From assembly GCA_905235615.1 (NCBI GenBank), contig CAJOMB010000010.1, positions 1,849 to 21,996 on the forward strand: a stretch of 20,148 nt of DNA, written 5' to 3'. This document shows, one piece after another, positions 1-8,245 of this stretch; the stretch's first letter is position 1, and each line of letters begins with the position of its first letter. Source of the DNA: an uncultured Bacteroidales bacterium (GTDB lineage: Bacteria; Bacteroidota; Bacteroidia; Bacteroidales; UBA932). The notes below the pieces were generated by a model. That model saw only the letters and a program-made list of their open reading frames with translations. It searched no databases and was not told where the DNA came from. A program made the translations under genes and the position numbers.

Positions 1-972
1 GAGCTTTATCTGGCCTGCCAGGACAATAAGATTGTAGGGCGCGTAGCCGCCATCATCAACCACAAGGCCGATAAGAAATTCGGCGAAGTCACCGTCCGTT
101 TTGGATGGATAGACTTTATTGAGGACTTCGAGGTGGCCCGGGCGCTCATCAAGGCCGTGATGGTCTGGGGTGCCAAACGGGGTGCCACGCATATCAAGGG
201 CCCTCTGGGCTTTACGGACATGGACCGCGAAGGTCTTCTGGTAGAGGGATTCGAGCGGGAAAGTCCCTTCACCGTCATCTACAATTACGCCTATTATCCG
301 GAATACCTGGAGCGGATGGGCTTTACCAAAGATGCCGACTGGACCCAGCGTTACATGGATTTTGACGGTACCCTGCCGCCCATGTACCAATATACGGACC
401 TGGTGGAAAAGCGCTTTGGCCTGCATATTTACCAGGCCAGGAATATCAAGCAGATGTCCCGCTGCGGCCGGGAAATGTTCCATGTCCTGAATTCTGCCTT
501 CGACCCGCTGTACGAGTACACCAAACTCTCCGACGAGCAGATTGAGAGCTACGTGAAACAGTATGCTCCCATCATGAACAAAGACCTGGTGGCCTTTGTG
601 GTGAACGAGAAAGACGAATTGGTCTCCTTCCTGGTCACCATGCCTCACATCAGTTCCGGCGTACGGAAAGCCAAGGGACGCATCTTCCCCTTCGGGTGGA
701 TGCACATCCTCCCTCAGCTTAATGCCAGAAAGAACCACATTACGGAAGGTCTCCTGATTGGCGTTCTGCCGGAGTACCAGGCCAAAGGCGCGGTCCTGCT
801 CATGCTCAAGTACTTGCATGAAAATTACATCCGCTTGGGAATCAAGCGGATGTTAATGAACCCGCAGCTGGAAGACAACCATAAGGTGCAGACTCTCTTT
901 GGAGACTACAACCCGCAGCCGTATCAACGCCGCCGCAGTTATGTAAGGGAATTGCGGGCCGAAGAGCTCTAA
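1..972 (+). CDS. GNAT-like N-acyltransferase, 5' end cut off by the window
   Basis: The reading frame is open from base 1 to the TAA at 970-972, giving 323 visible codons. The first ATG in frame (133) is not the real start, because the residues before it (ELYLACQDNKIVGRVAAI) align with residues 55-72 of the paralogue at 17612-18739, so about 55-60 N-terminal residues are missing. Shared blocks are GPL-x4-D-x2-G-LVEGF, YNYAYY, a GNAT-like cofactor loop (GVLPEYQAKG here) and a C-terminal LEDN. The family has a double GNAT-fold layout and, as far as I recall, includes bacterial ceramide synthase. The expected reaction is transfer of an acyl group from ACP or CoA to an amine, in the cytoplasm or at the inner membrane; the substrate is not visible in the sequence. 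It converges on an ACP/acyl-ligase operon, overlapping it by 4 bases. The family relationship is clear; the function is inference. Confidence 0.85.
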   Translation, partial: ELYLACQDNKIVGRVAAIINHKADKKFGEVTVRFGWIDFIEDFEVARALIKAVMVWGAKRGATHIKGPLGFTDMDREGLLVEGFERESPFTVIYNYAYYPEYLERMGFTKDADWTQRYMDFDGTLPPMYQYTDLVEKRFGLHIYQARNIKQMSRCGREMFHVLNSAFDPLYEYTKLSDEQIESYVKQYAPIMNKDLVAFVVNEKDELVSFLVTMPHISSGVRKAKGRIFPFGWMHILPQLNARKNHITEGLLIGVLPEYQAKGAVLLMLKYLHENYIRLGIKRMLMNPQLEDNHKVQTLFGDYNPQPYQRRRSYVRELRAEEL

Positions 973-1214
973 GAAAGCGCCTTCAGCACCGCATCGCATA
1001 CTTCCCCGACGGTTGTGGGCATAGCCACTCCGTCGGGGAATTTCATACCGAATTTTTCTTCCGTGGCCAAGGCCAGCAGAAGCATGGACAGGGAGTCCAC
1101 GCCCAGCCCGCGGGAAAGTTCCGTCTCATAGCTTACGCCCGTCAGGTCCGTGGCGGGACGGATGACCGAGAGAACCTCCTTGAGGCCGGCCAAAACTTCT
1201 TCCTTCGTCATCAT
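969..1214 (-). CDS. Acyl carrier protein (first of two in the window)
   Basis: This 81-residue protein has the phosphopantetheine attachment motif GVDSL with Ser41, within a typical four-helix ACP layout (GLGVDSLSMLLLALATEEKF). It would carry an acyl chain as a thioester in the cytoplasm. The start is the first of two adjacent ATG codons (1214 or 1211), and ATGA at 1214-1211 overlaps the stop of the upstream acyl ligase, the usual sign of translational coupling. That pairing suggests the ligase loads this ACP. Its TAG stop (971-969) overlaps the TAA stop of the convergent GNAT-like gene. It differs clearly in sequence from the second ACP at 19758-19991, so the two are probably not interchangeable. 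Neither need be the housekeeping ACP, which in Bacteroidota usually lies next to fabF. Confidence 0.92.
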   Translation of the reverse strand: MMTKEEVLAGLKEVLSVIRPATDLTGVSYETELSRGLGVDSLSMLLLALATEEKFGMKFPDGVAMPTTVGEVCDAVLKALS

Positions 1215-2710
1215 ATACGGGAAACCTTCATGCTGCCGGTGCGCTTGAAGTCCTCCGTGCGCACAGTGACTTTACGGATATGATGGGTGGAAGGAAGGGT
1301 GGCGTTCACTTTGTCCACAAGAGCATTCATATAGTCTTCCACCTCTTTGAAGGTCTTGCCGTCAAAGGCAGGCATGAAGGGCAGAATCTCCACGGCAATC
1401 ACCTGGCTTCCATTGAGTTCGTCTTCCTTCACCATGGCGTCGCGTACGCAAGGATCGGCATAGAAGGGCTCTTCCAAGCTCTCCGGGCTCACATTCTCAC
1501 CGTTGGAAAGGACGATGATGTTCTTGATGCGGCCGGTGATGTACAGGAAGCCGTCTTCGTCAAAACGGCAGAGGTCTCCGGTACGCAGCCAACCGTCCTC
1601 CGTAAGGGCCTCGGCGGTGCGCTCGGGGTCTTTGTAATAGCCGGAGAACACGTTGTCTCCCTTGATCCAAAGTTCTCCGTCCACCAGCTTGCTCTCCTGG
1701 CCGGGATAGATGCGGCCGACGGAATTGGGATTGGGAAGCGGATCCTTGTTGGCCGATGTGAGGTTGGCGCTTTCCGTGAGGCCATAGCCAAAGCAGAACT
1801 TCACACCCAGTTTGGTGAAAATGTCCACCAAGCGCGGGGGCACGTTGGCGGCACCGGAAATGATCTGGCGCAGGCTGCCGCCCAGGAACTGCGGACCGTA
1901 CATCTTCACCAGTCCGGCCAGAATGTCGCAGATGCCGGGCACGATGACCAGAATGGTGGGCTTGATGGCGGGAAGCTGGCCCACGGCGGCCTTCATGTCT
2001 TCGCAGGTGAAGATGAGGTTGCCGGTATAGAAGCAGCCCATGGTGCCGGCAATGAGGCCGAACACGTGGCTGAAGGGCAGCAGGGCCAGATAGCGGTCCT
2101 GACCAATCACGGGACCCGGTCTGTAAATGGCGTTGAAGTTGCCGCGCATGAGGGCTCTGTGGCTGAGTACGGCACCCTTGGGAGCGCCGGTAGTGCCGCC
2201 CGTGAAGAAAATGGCGGCCGGGCTCTCGGGATCCACCTCGGTGGAAGGAGCGCCCGTTTCTGCGATGGAGGCGGCGGGGCACACCTTCACGCCCTGCAGT
2301 TTGCCGGTAAGCGGCATGAATTCCTCACGCACGAAAACGGCGGCCATGTCAAATTTCATGCAGGTACCCACCAGGGCCATTTCCGGAAGACCGGCAGGGA
2401 TGTTCATGGCCACATAACCGGCCGATGTGATGGCGAGGAACAGCTCGATGGCGTCCAAGCTGTTGCGGTCAAAAATGGCAATGTGGGCACCTTTGGGAAG
2501 GCCCAGCCCTTCGATGAAGGCACGGCGACATGCAATCCGCTCACCCAGTTCCTCATAGGAATAAACCTTCCCCTGGTGCGAAACGGCAGGGTTGGATGCA
2601 TACTCGGCGGTGAACCAGTCCACAAACTGCGGCATGGTGGGGAAATACTTTAGGCGGCTCAGCTCCTCGGAGCTGAGCAAGGACTCGAAGTACTCTTTGC
2701 TTGTAATCAT
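1211..2710 (-). CDS. AMP-forming acyl ligase (acyl-CoA or acyl-ACP synthetase family)
   Basis: This 499-residue member of the ANL adenylating family has the motifs in order: phosphate loop TGGTTGAPKG (170-179), GYGLTES (308-314), TGD (377-379), GRIKN followed by the GENVSPE hinge (393-410), and a C-terminal catalytic lysine in TGSMKVSR (Lys495). It would activate a carboxylic acid as acyl-AMP and pass it to a thiol. The next gene, overlapping by 4 bases, encodes an ACP, which makes an acyl-ACP synthetase role more likely than acyl-CoA formation; the chain length cannot be read from sequence. I chose the ATG at 2710. An upstream TTG at 2749 would add 13 residues and run into the preceding hydrolase gene, whose stop is 16 bases before the ATG. 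All key residues look intact. Confidence 0.9.
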   Translation of the reverse strand: MITSKEYFESLLSSEELSRLKYFPTMPQFVDWFTAEYASNPAVSHQGKVYSYEELGERIACRRAFIEGLGLPKGAHIAIFDRNSLDAIELFLAITSAGYVAMNIPAGLPEMALVGTCMKFDMAAVFVREEFMPLTGKLQGVKVCPAASIAETGAPSTEVDPESPAAIFFTGGTTGAPKGAVLSHRALMRGNFNAIYRPGPVIGQDRYLALLPFSHVFGLIAGTMGCFYTGNLIFTCEDMKAAVGQLPAIKPTILVIVPGICDILAGLVKMYGPQFLGGSLRQIISGAANVPPRLVDIFTKLGVKFCFGYGLTESANLTSANKDPLPNPNSVGRIYPGQESKLVDGELWIKGDNVFSGYYKDPERTAEALTEDGWLRTGDLCRFDEDGFLYITGRIKNIIVLSNGENVSPESLEEPFYADPCVRDAMVKEDELNGSQVIAVEILPFMPAFDGKTFKEVEDYMNALVDKVNATLPSTHHIRKVTVRTEDFKRTGSMKVSRI

Positions 2711-2726
2711 AAAAAAAGGTTTAAGT

Positions 2727-3830
2727 TTATTGGAAAATAATTGATTCAATGTCTTTCATAACCTGGTATCGGTCCCAATCGGCCCGGTTGGCGAAAATGA
2801 GCAGCAGGGCGTTTTGCTCCGGATAACGGACGGCCAGGATCTTGAAGCCGCCGTTGTCTCCGGTATGGTAGATGCGCAGGGGCCCTCCGTCATGGGCCGA
2901 TTCGATGAACCAGCCATATCCGTACCAGGTATGAGGCCGGTTCTGATAGAGGCTCCAGGGGCTGTCCGTTACTTGGACATGCGGTGTCATGGCCTCCTTG
3001 AGAAGTTCCTCGGAGAGCACACTCCCCTGCCTCAGGGCTTTTTCCCATTTTACGAAATCATGGGTGGAAGTGTAGATGCCGCCGTCGGGCCGGGTGGCAA
3101 AGAAAGTCTCTTCGCCAAAATCAAATTCATACCAGTCGTGCGGGCCTTGGGGCCTTTCGTCGGCATATTCATAGCCATGCGCGGCCTGCGGGTCCTGTGC
3201 GTCGCGGTCAAAATAGACGGTATGGTCCATTCCGGCCAGTGTGAAGACGTGCTCCTGAACGTATTCCGTAAAGGCTTGTCCGCTCACTCTTTCCACCAGT
3301 TGCCCCAGCAGCACGTAGGTGGGGTTGATGTACTCGTAGCTGGTTCCGGGGGCGAAGTTCCGGTGGTCCAGTGTCTTGAGGTATTCCGTGGCCAGGGCCT
3401 CGTCTCCCTCTATTTTCTGCTCACGGGTAAGATATCCGCGCTCGTCCGGCACGCCCGAAGAATGGGACAGCAGATGCTTCAGCCGGATTTCCTTCCAGAT
3501 GTCGCTTTCAAATTCCGGGAAATACTTGCTCACAGGGTCTTCCAAAGAGATTTTTCCTTCTTCCACCAGTTGGAGTACGGCTACGGCCGTGAACTGTTTG
3601 GAGACGGAGGCAAGGTTGAACGGGGTGTTTCCGTCAATGGCCGTTCCGCTTTCCAGATTGGCCAGACCATAAGCTTTGTCAAAGATTACCTGGTCTCCTT
3701 TCAACACCAATACGGCCGCACCGGGTTCTCCGGCAGGAAAAAGCGGCGTGAGCAGACGGTCCATCTGACGCTCCGCGGAAGGAGCGCAGGAAATGGCCAC
3801 AAGGGCACTCATAAGAGCAATTCGTTTCAT
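2727..3830 (-). CDS. Exported serine hydrolase, beta-lactamase class C / PBP-like family
   Basis: This 367-residue protein carries the three family motifs: SVSK (SxxK, Ser75 and Lys78), YIN (Tyr167-Asn169) and HTG (322-324, in the place of KTG). It is probably an esterase, D-amino-acid peptidase or similar acyl-serine enzyme; beta-lactam resistance cannot be inferred. The N-terminus MKRIALMSALVAISC is a short signal sequence ending at Cys15. The lipobox is weak (A at -3), so it could be a lipoprotein or a secreted periplasmic protein. The start lies 1 base after the stop of the PriA-like gene and the stop 16 bases before the acyl ligase start, so it belongs to the same transcript. Its placement beside acyl-ligase and ACP genes makes a lipid or ester substrate possible, but nothing in the protein shows this. 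Confidence 0.85.
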   Translation of the reverse strand: MKRIALMSALVAISCAPSAERQMDRLLTPLFPAGEPGAAVLVLKGDQVIFDKAYGLANLESGTAIDGNTPFNLASVSKQFTAVAVLQLVEEGKISLEDPVSKYFPEFESDIWKEIRLKHLLSHSSGVPDERGYLTREQKIEGDEALATEYLKTLDHRNFAPGTSYEYINPTYVLLGQLVERVSGQAFTEYVQEHVFTLAGMDHTVYFDRDAQDPQAAHGYEYADERPQGPHDWYEFDFGEETFFATRPDGGIYTSTHDFVKWEKALRQGSVLSEELLKEAMTPHVQVTDSPWSLYQNRPHTWYGYGWFIESAHDGGPLRIYHTGDNGGFKILAVRYPEQNALLLIFANRADWDRYQVMKDIESIIFQ

Positions 3831-3831
3831 A

Positions 3832-5535
3832 TTAGGCAGGGTCTATATCTATTATTATATGGCCGTTGTACTTCCGGGCTTTCTCAAAGGAAGCCACCGT
3901 GGCGGCCAGTTTCTGTTTTCTTTCCACAAGGGCTTTGTCCCGGGGAAACAGGAGCCGGATTTCATCCTTGTAAACCTCCATGGGAACGCCAATGGCTTGC
4001 AGCTCCGTCATGAATTCCCGGGAAAGGAATTCCCTCCTCTTTTCATTGCTGTCTTTCAGGAGCAGTTTCACAAGGCGTGTGTAGGGCGGATAGTGGCATA
4101 AACGGCGTTCCTCCAGCATGCGGGACAGGAAATCGCCGTCTTCCATGAGGGCCTGGAAAACCGGATGGCCGGGTTCCCGTGTCTGAATCACAAAGCGGCG
4201 GCCCGGATGACGGAAGCGCCCCAGGAGCTGGAAGGCCCTTTCATCGGCCCGGAAGTCCTGGCGGGATAGGATGCCGTCGGCCGATACCAGGGCCACGAGC
4301 CCGATTTTCTCGCTTTCGAATCCTCGGCCGGTGAAGGCATTGACAATCATTATTTCAAACTCTCCTTCCATAAAGGAACGAATGGTCTGGGCCTGGTCTT
4401 CCGCCGTACCGTCCAGCAGGCCTATCCGTGCCTGAGGGTATAGCGCTTGCACTTCCGTCTCCAAGCGGCGGCCTTCTTCGAAGGTGCGTCTGGGCCCCAC
4501 CAGCAGCACCTGCTGCCCGGCGTCCATCGTCTCCTTGATATGGGATAGCAGTTTCAGGGAAAAACTTCCCACCATCCCTTTTTTTCTGAACTCCGCGCCT
4601 GTATCTATGATTTCCCAGTTTTCCTTATTCCGGGAGCTTGTGTCTTCCTGCCGGCCCACCTGGATAAATCGGCCATTCCGGGCGTTATAGAAAGATTCCA
4701 ATGAAGGGATGGAACTGGATAGCAGTACACCCGCCTTGTGGACGGAAGCCAGCATGATGGCACTTTCCCGGGCATGATAGCGGGGAGCCGGGGAATCCTG
4801 CTTGTAGGAAGGGTCCTGCTCCTCATCAACCATCACCAGTCCCAAGCGGCGGAACGGAAGGAACAGGGCGCTGCGGGTCCCCAGAATGAGTTGGGGCTCC
4901 CCTGCCCTTACCTGCTGTTCCACCACTTTGCGCTTGGCCGGCGACAACCCGCTATGGTACTTGAGCGTGCAGGGGAATGCCTCCGAAAGGGCAATTTCCG
5001 GCACCAGCACCAGCACACTCTTCCCTGCGGCAAGGGTATCTGCCGCCAGTTTCAGATAAAGGGCTCGCATCTTTTGGGCAGAAACTCCCGTCAGAAGGAC
5101 GGGTTTATCGGCCTGAAAGCCCCGGCGGATTTGCGAAAGAAGGCTTTCATCCGTCTCTTCCGGTCCGGGCACGGGCAATTCCGCATGCTCCGCCGCCTTG
5201 AGCCGGGATCCATGGTTTTTCATGGCAGGATAGGCCGCTTTATAGACTTCCCCGATGGTGCACAGATAGTACTGGGAAAGGGTTTTCCAGAATTGAATCT
5301 CTTCCTCCGAAATGGCGGGCAGCTTGTCTTCCACCCCTTCTATGGCCTGGATTTTATCCGTGGTCAGGCTGGGTTGGACATGGACGCCGCTCACACAGGC
5401 CACATAGAATGCCCCGGCAAACAGAACCCGGACACGGTCACCCAGCTTTACTTGCATCCCCTCCGGAATACGGTAATATGGTTCCCACTCCAGCTTGAGT
5501 GGTAAAATGACCTGTATGTAGCACAACTCTGCCAT
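3832..5535 (-). CDS. priA: PriA-like primosomal protein with degenerate helicase motifs and no zinc module
   Basis: The family is PriA (replication-restart helicase). The N-terminal DNA-binding domain (about 1-100) is recognisable, followed by a helicase core with VPEIALSEAF (178-187), HSGLSPAKR, GTRSALFLPF (219-228), DEEQ (237-240), YKQ-x5-RYHARE, and a C-terminal part with SADG-x4-QDFRADERAFQLL and CHYPPYTRLV. Length is 567 residues against roughly 730-830 for normal PriA. The expected Walker A (GVTGSGKTE in E. coli) reads GVSAQKMRA (150-158), with Met where the catalytic Lys should be. The roughly 70-residue module with paired CxxC motifs is absent: the chain goes straight from GQQVLLVGPRR (340-350) to the next helicase segment. 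Motif VI (QVAGRAGR) reads GRFRHPGR. So it probably cannot hydrolyse ATP as a helicase. The start is the ATG at 5535, preceded by GGAGGA; the upstream TTG at 5595 would overlap promoter sequence. First gene of the operon running to the ACP. Confidence 0.82.
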   Translation of the reverse strand: MAELCYIQVILPLKLEWEPYYRIPEGMQVKLGDRVRVLFAGAFYVACVSGVHVQPSLTTDKIQAIEGVEDKLPAISEEEIQFWKTLSQYYLCTIGEVYKAAYPAMKNHGSRLKAAEHAELPVPGPEETDESLLSQIRRGFQADKPVLLTGVSAQKMRALYLKLAADTLAAGKSVLVLVPEIALSEAFPCTLKYHSGLSPAKRKVVEQQVRAGEPQLILGTRSALFLPFRRLGLVMVDEEQDPSYKQDSPAPRYHARESAIMLASVHKAGVLLSSSIPSLESFYNARNGRFIQVGRQEDTSSRNKENWEIIDTGAEFRKKGMVGSFSLKLLSHIKETMDAGQQVLLVGPRRTFEEGRRLETEVQALYPQARIGLLDGTAEDQAQTIRSFMEGEFEIMIVNAFTGRGFESEKIGLVALVSADGILSRQDFRADERAFQLLGRFRHPGRRFVIQTREPGHPVFQALMEDGDFLSRMLEERRLCHYPPYTRLVKLLLKDSNEKRREFLSREFMTELQAIGVPMEVYKDEIRLLFPRDKALVERKQKLAATVASFEKARKYNGHIIIDIDPA

Positions 5536-5552
5536 AAAATCCTCCAAAGTTA

Positions 5553-5560
5553 CAAAATTA
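5553..5560 (-). promoter_or_regulatory. Candidate promoter -7 box for the PriA-like operon
   Basis: On the minus strand this reads TAATTTTG, an exact match to the Bacteroidota -7 consensus TAnnTTTG. It lies 17 bases before the PriA-like ATG at 5535, with a GGAGGA ribosome-binding sequence (5545-5540) in between. No clear TTG -33 box is seen at the expected 19-21 base spacing, so this is a match to one element only. Confidence 0.5.
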
Positions 5561-5598
5561 TTCCCGCAAATCCAATGTGGAGCTTTGTGGAACAATTG

Positions 5599-5629
5599 TT
5601 GCCGATGCCATTTTTTTTACCTATTTTTG
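5599..5629 (+). promoter_or_regulatory. Candidate promoter for parA-parB-DUF5683-mltD
   Basis: TTG at 5599-5601 and TATTTTTG at 5622-5629 are separated by 20 bases, matching the Bacteroidota -33/-7 arrangement (TTG and TAnnTTTG). A transcript would begin about 15 bases before the parA ATG at 5651. The -33 TTG overlaps the right edge of a 10-base palindrome AACAATTGTT at 5591-5600, which could be an operator or chance. It diverges from the promoter of the PriA-like operon. Confidence 0.6.
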
Positions 5630-5650
5630 TAAATTAAAATATAGATTTAT

Positions 5651-6416
<766 letters not shown>

Positions 6417-6427
<11 letters not shown>

Positions 6428-7337
6428 TGCGTCCCGCTTAGGAAAGGGCCTGGGGGCCCTCCTCGGAGGAGAAGACCTCTCCGAACTCCGTAAACCCGTA
6501 GGTTATATCAACAAGCAGGTGGTCACCGAGACCGCCGTCCAGCCCAAGGACACCTCGGACGTGCTTCGCATCCCCGTGAGCCTGATAGAGCCCAATCCCT
6601 ATCAGCCCCGCATGAGTTTCGATGCCGATGCCATGCAGGAGCTCTCGGAGTCCATCCGCACCTTCGGCCTCATCCAGCCCATCACGGTACGCCGGAAGGG
6701 AGAGAAATACCAGATTATCAGCGGTGAACGCCGGTACCGCGCTTCCATCATGGCCGGTATGGAAATGGTTCCCGCCTACATCCGCGACGCCTCCGAGCAG
6801 GGCATGCTGGAGATGGCCATCGTAGAGAACATCCAGCGCGAAAACCTGGACCCTATCGAGGTGGCCATGAGCTATCAGCGCCTCATGGAGGAGTGCAACC
6901 TCACCCAGGAGCAGATGGCCGACCGCGTGGGCAAGAAAAGGGCTTCCGTAGCCAATCAGCTGCGCCTTCTGAAACTTCCCGCCAAAGTCCAGCACGACCT
7001 CAAGGTGGGACTTGTGAGCGTGGGACATGCCAAAGTGCTGCTGGGCGTGGAAGACCCCGCCGCCCAGGAAATGCTCTGCGACCTCATTGTCAAAGGCGGC
7101 CTTTCCGTGCGCCAGCTGGAAGAAAAGATCAAGTCCTTGGAAAAGAAGCCGGCTGCTCCCAAGGAAGACCCCGGCGCCCTTCCGGAAATGTACTACAAGC
7201 TCCTGGAAAACGTGGGCAAGTACTTTGGGGACAACCTTTCGCTGCGCCGCAGCCGGGAAGGAAAAGGCACTCTCACCATCAAATTTGAATCCGACGCCCA
7301 GATGGAGCAGTTCCTCCGGGCTCTGGAGCAGAGATGA
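6417..7337 (+). CDS. parB: ParB/Spo0J chromosome-partitioning protein
   Basis: The 306-residue protein shows the full family plan: an N-terminal ParA-contact motif RLGKGLGALLGG (7-18), the CTP-binding domain with GERRYRA (103-109) and ENIQRENLDPIE (137-148), a helix-turn-helix DNA-binding region (about 161-185, NLTQEQMADRVGKKRASVANQL), and a C-terminal dimerisation part. It binds parS sites near the origin and slides along DNA as a CTP-dependent clamp, recruiting ParA. The start at 6417 lies inside the last codons of parA, and the stop overlaps the next gene's start as ATGA. I did not find a convincing parS in the window, so the sites would be elsewhere on the chromosome. Confidence 0.97.
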
Positions 7338-8242
7338 GCCTGAAAAGACGCATAGCGCTTGCTGCCGGATGCATGGTTTTCATGCTTCCCCTGCGGGCGC
7401 AATACAGGGACGACCAGTTCAGGCGGGACGCCTTTACCCAGACCTATGCCGATACCACGGAAAAGACCAAGACGGACACCAGTTCCCTCTTCAGCTTCCG
7501 GGAGTACTTCGGAGGCCTGGCACACAAGAACACGGCTTCGCTCAAGAACATGACCATCGGTTCAACCGTAATCATAGGCGGCAACCAGATTTACCACAAG
7601 CAGTACTGGAAACTCCCCATCATTTATGGCGGAATCGGGGCCGGCATCTATGGCGGAATACGCTTCAACCAGCTTTACAACACCACCCAGGACAGCAAAT
7701 ACAAAACCTACAGCATCCTTTCTTATGTGGGGGCCGGTTTGGTCTGGTGGGGTTCCATCATGGACGGCGTGGTCTGTTACAAAGGAAAACGGAAACCGGA
7801 TCCGGGCAAGGCCACCGTCTTCTCCATCCTTCTGCCCGGTATGGGACAGATTTATAACGGGGAGTTCTGGAAAGTGCCCATCTATTGGGGCCTGATGGCC
7901 GGAAGTACCCATTTCATCATAGAAAACAATACCCAGTACATGCGCTGGAAATGGACATACGACCAGGCTACCAGCACCATGGAAGGGATGACTTCTCCTC
8001 CTCAGAGTGCCGAGAATGCCAAATATTACCGGGACTCCTTCCGGCGCCTGAGGGACTATTCCATCGTGGCGCTGGCGGTTTCCTATCTGCTTCAAGTCAT
8101 TGACGCCAACGTATTTGCCTATATGCAGGATTTCGAGCTCACGGATGACATCAGCATGAAGGTACAGCCTTCCGTCCAGCCTCTCGACAGTTACGCCATG
8201 GCTCCCCCGGCGGTAGGACTCTCCATCGGCCTAAAATTTTAG
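7334..8242 (+). CDS. DUF5683 membrane protein with two copies of the core unit
   Basis: The 302-residue protein begins with a signal sequence (MSLKRRIALAAGCMVFMLPLRAQ). The recognised DUF5683 core is at about 157-262: KATVFSILLPGMGQIYN, then FWKVPI, hydrophobic stretches, and DYSIVALAVSYLLQVIDANV. A second, shorter version lies at about 71-147: NQIYHKQYWKLPIIYGGIG, then YSILSYVGAGLVWWGSIMDGVV. Both units have QIY-x3-aromatic-WK-x-PI spaced identically (Gln85 and Gln172), so an internal duplication is likely; the family members I remember carry one unit. The biochemical role of DUF5683 is not known to me. It is regularly found between parB and mltD in Bacteroidota, which suggests a link to envelope growth or division. 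The C-terminus ends VGLSIGLKF, like a terminal beta strand. Confidence 0.85.
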   Translation: MSLKRRIALAAGCMVFMLPLRAQYRDDQFRRDAFTQTYADTTEKTKTDTSSLFSFREYFGGLAHKNTASLKNMTIGSTVIIGGNQIYHKQYWKLPIIYGGIGAGIYGGIRFNQLYNTTQDSKYKTYSILSYVGAGLVWWGSIMDGVVCYKGKRKPDPGKATVFSILLPGMGQIYNGEFWKVPIYWGLMAGSTHFIIENNTQYMRWKWTYDQATSTMEGMTSPPQSAENAKYYRDSFRRLRDYSIVALAVSYLLQVIDANVFAYMQDFELTDDISMKVQPSVQPLDSYAMAPPAVGLSIGLKF

Positions 8243-8245
8243 AAT

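Noticed and set aside
545..560. A possible parS site
   Set aside because: The right half ACGTGAAACA matches the consensus TGTTNCACGTGAAACA, but the left half is poor (about 11 of 16 bases match) and it lies within a gene, so chance is likely.
1280..2653. A 457-codon open frame on the plus strand opposite the acyl ligase
   Set aside because: It is the shadow of the GC-rich ligase gene; its translation is rich in His and Gly and has no recognisable motif, whereas the minus-strand frame carries all ligase motifs.
2711..2749. An upstream TTG start for the acyl ligase
   Set aside because: It would run into the preceding hydrolase gene; the ATG at 2710 sits directly at the beginning of the family-like N-terminus.
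2814..4013. A 399-codon open frame on the plus strand across the hydrolase and the end of the PriA-like gene
   Set aside because: It spans the junction of two well-supported minus-strand genes and shows no domain pattern.
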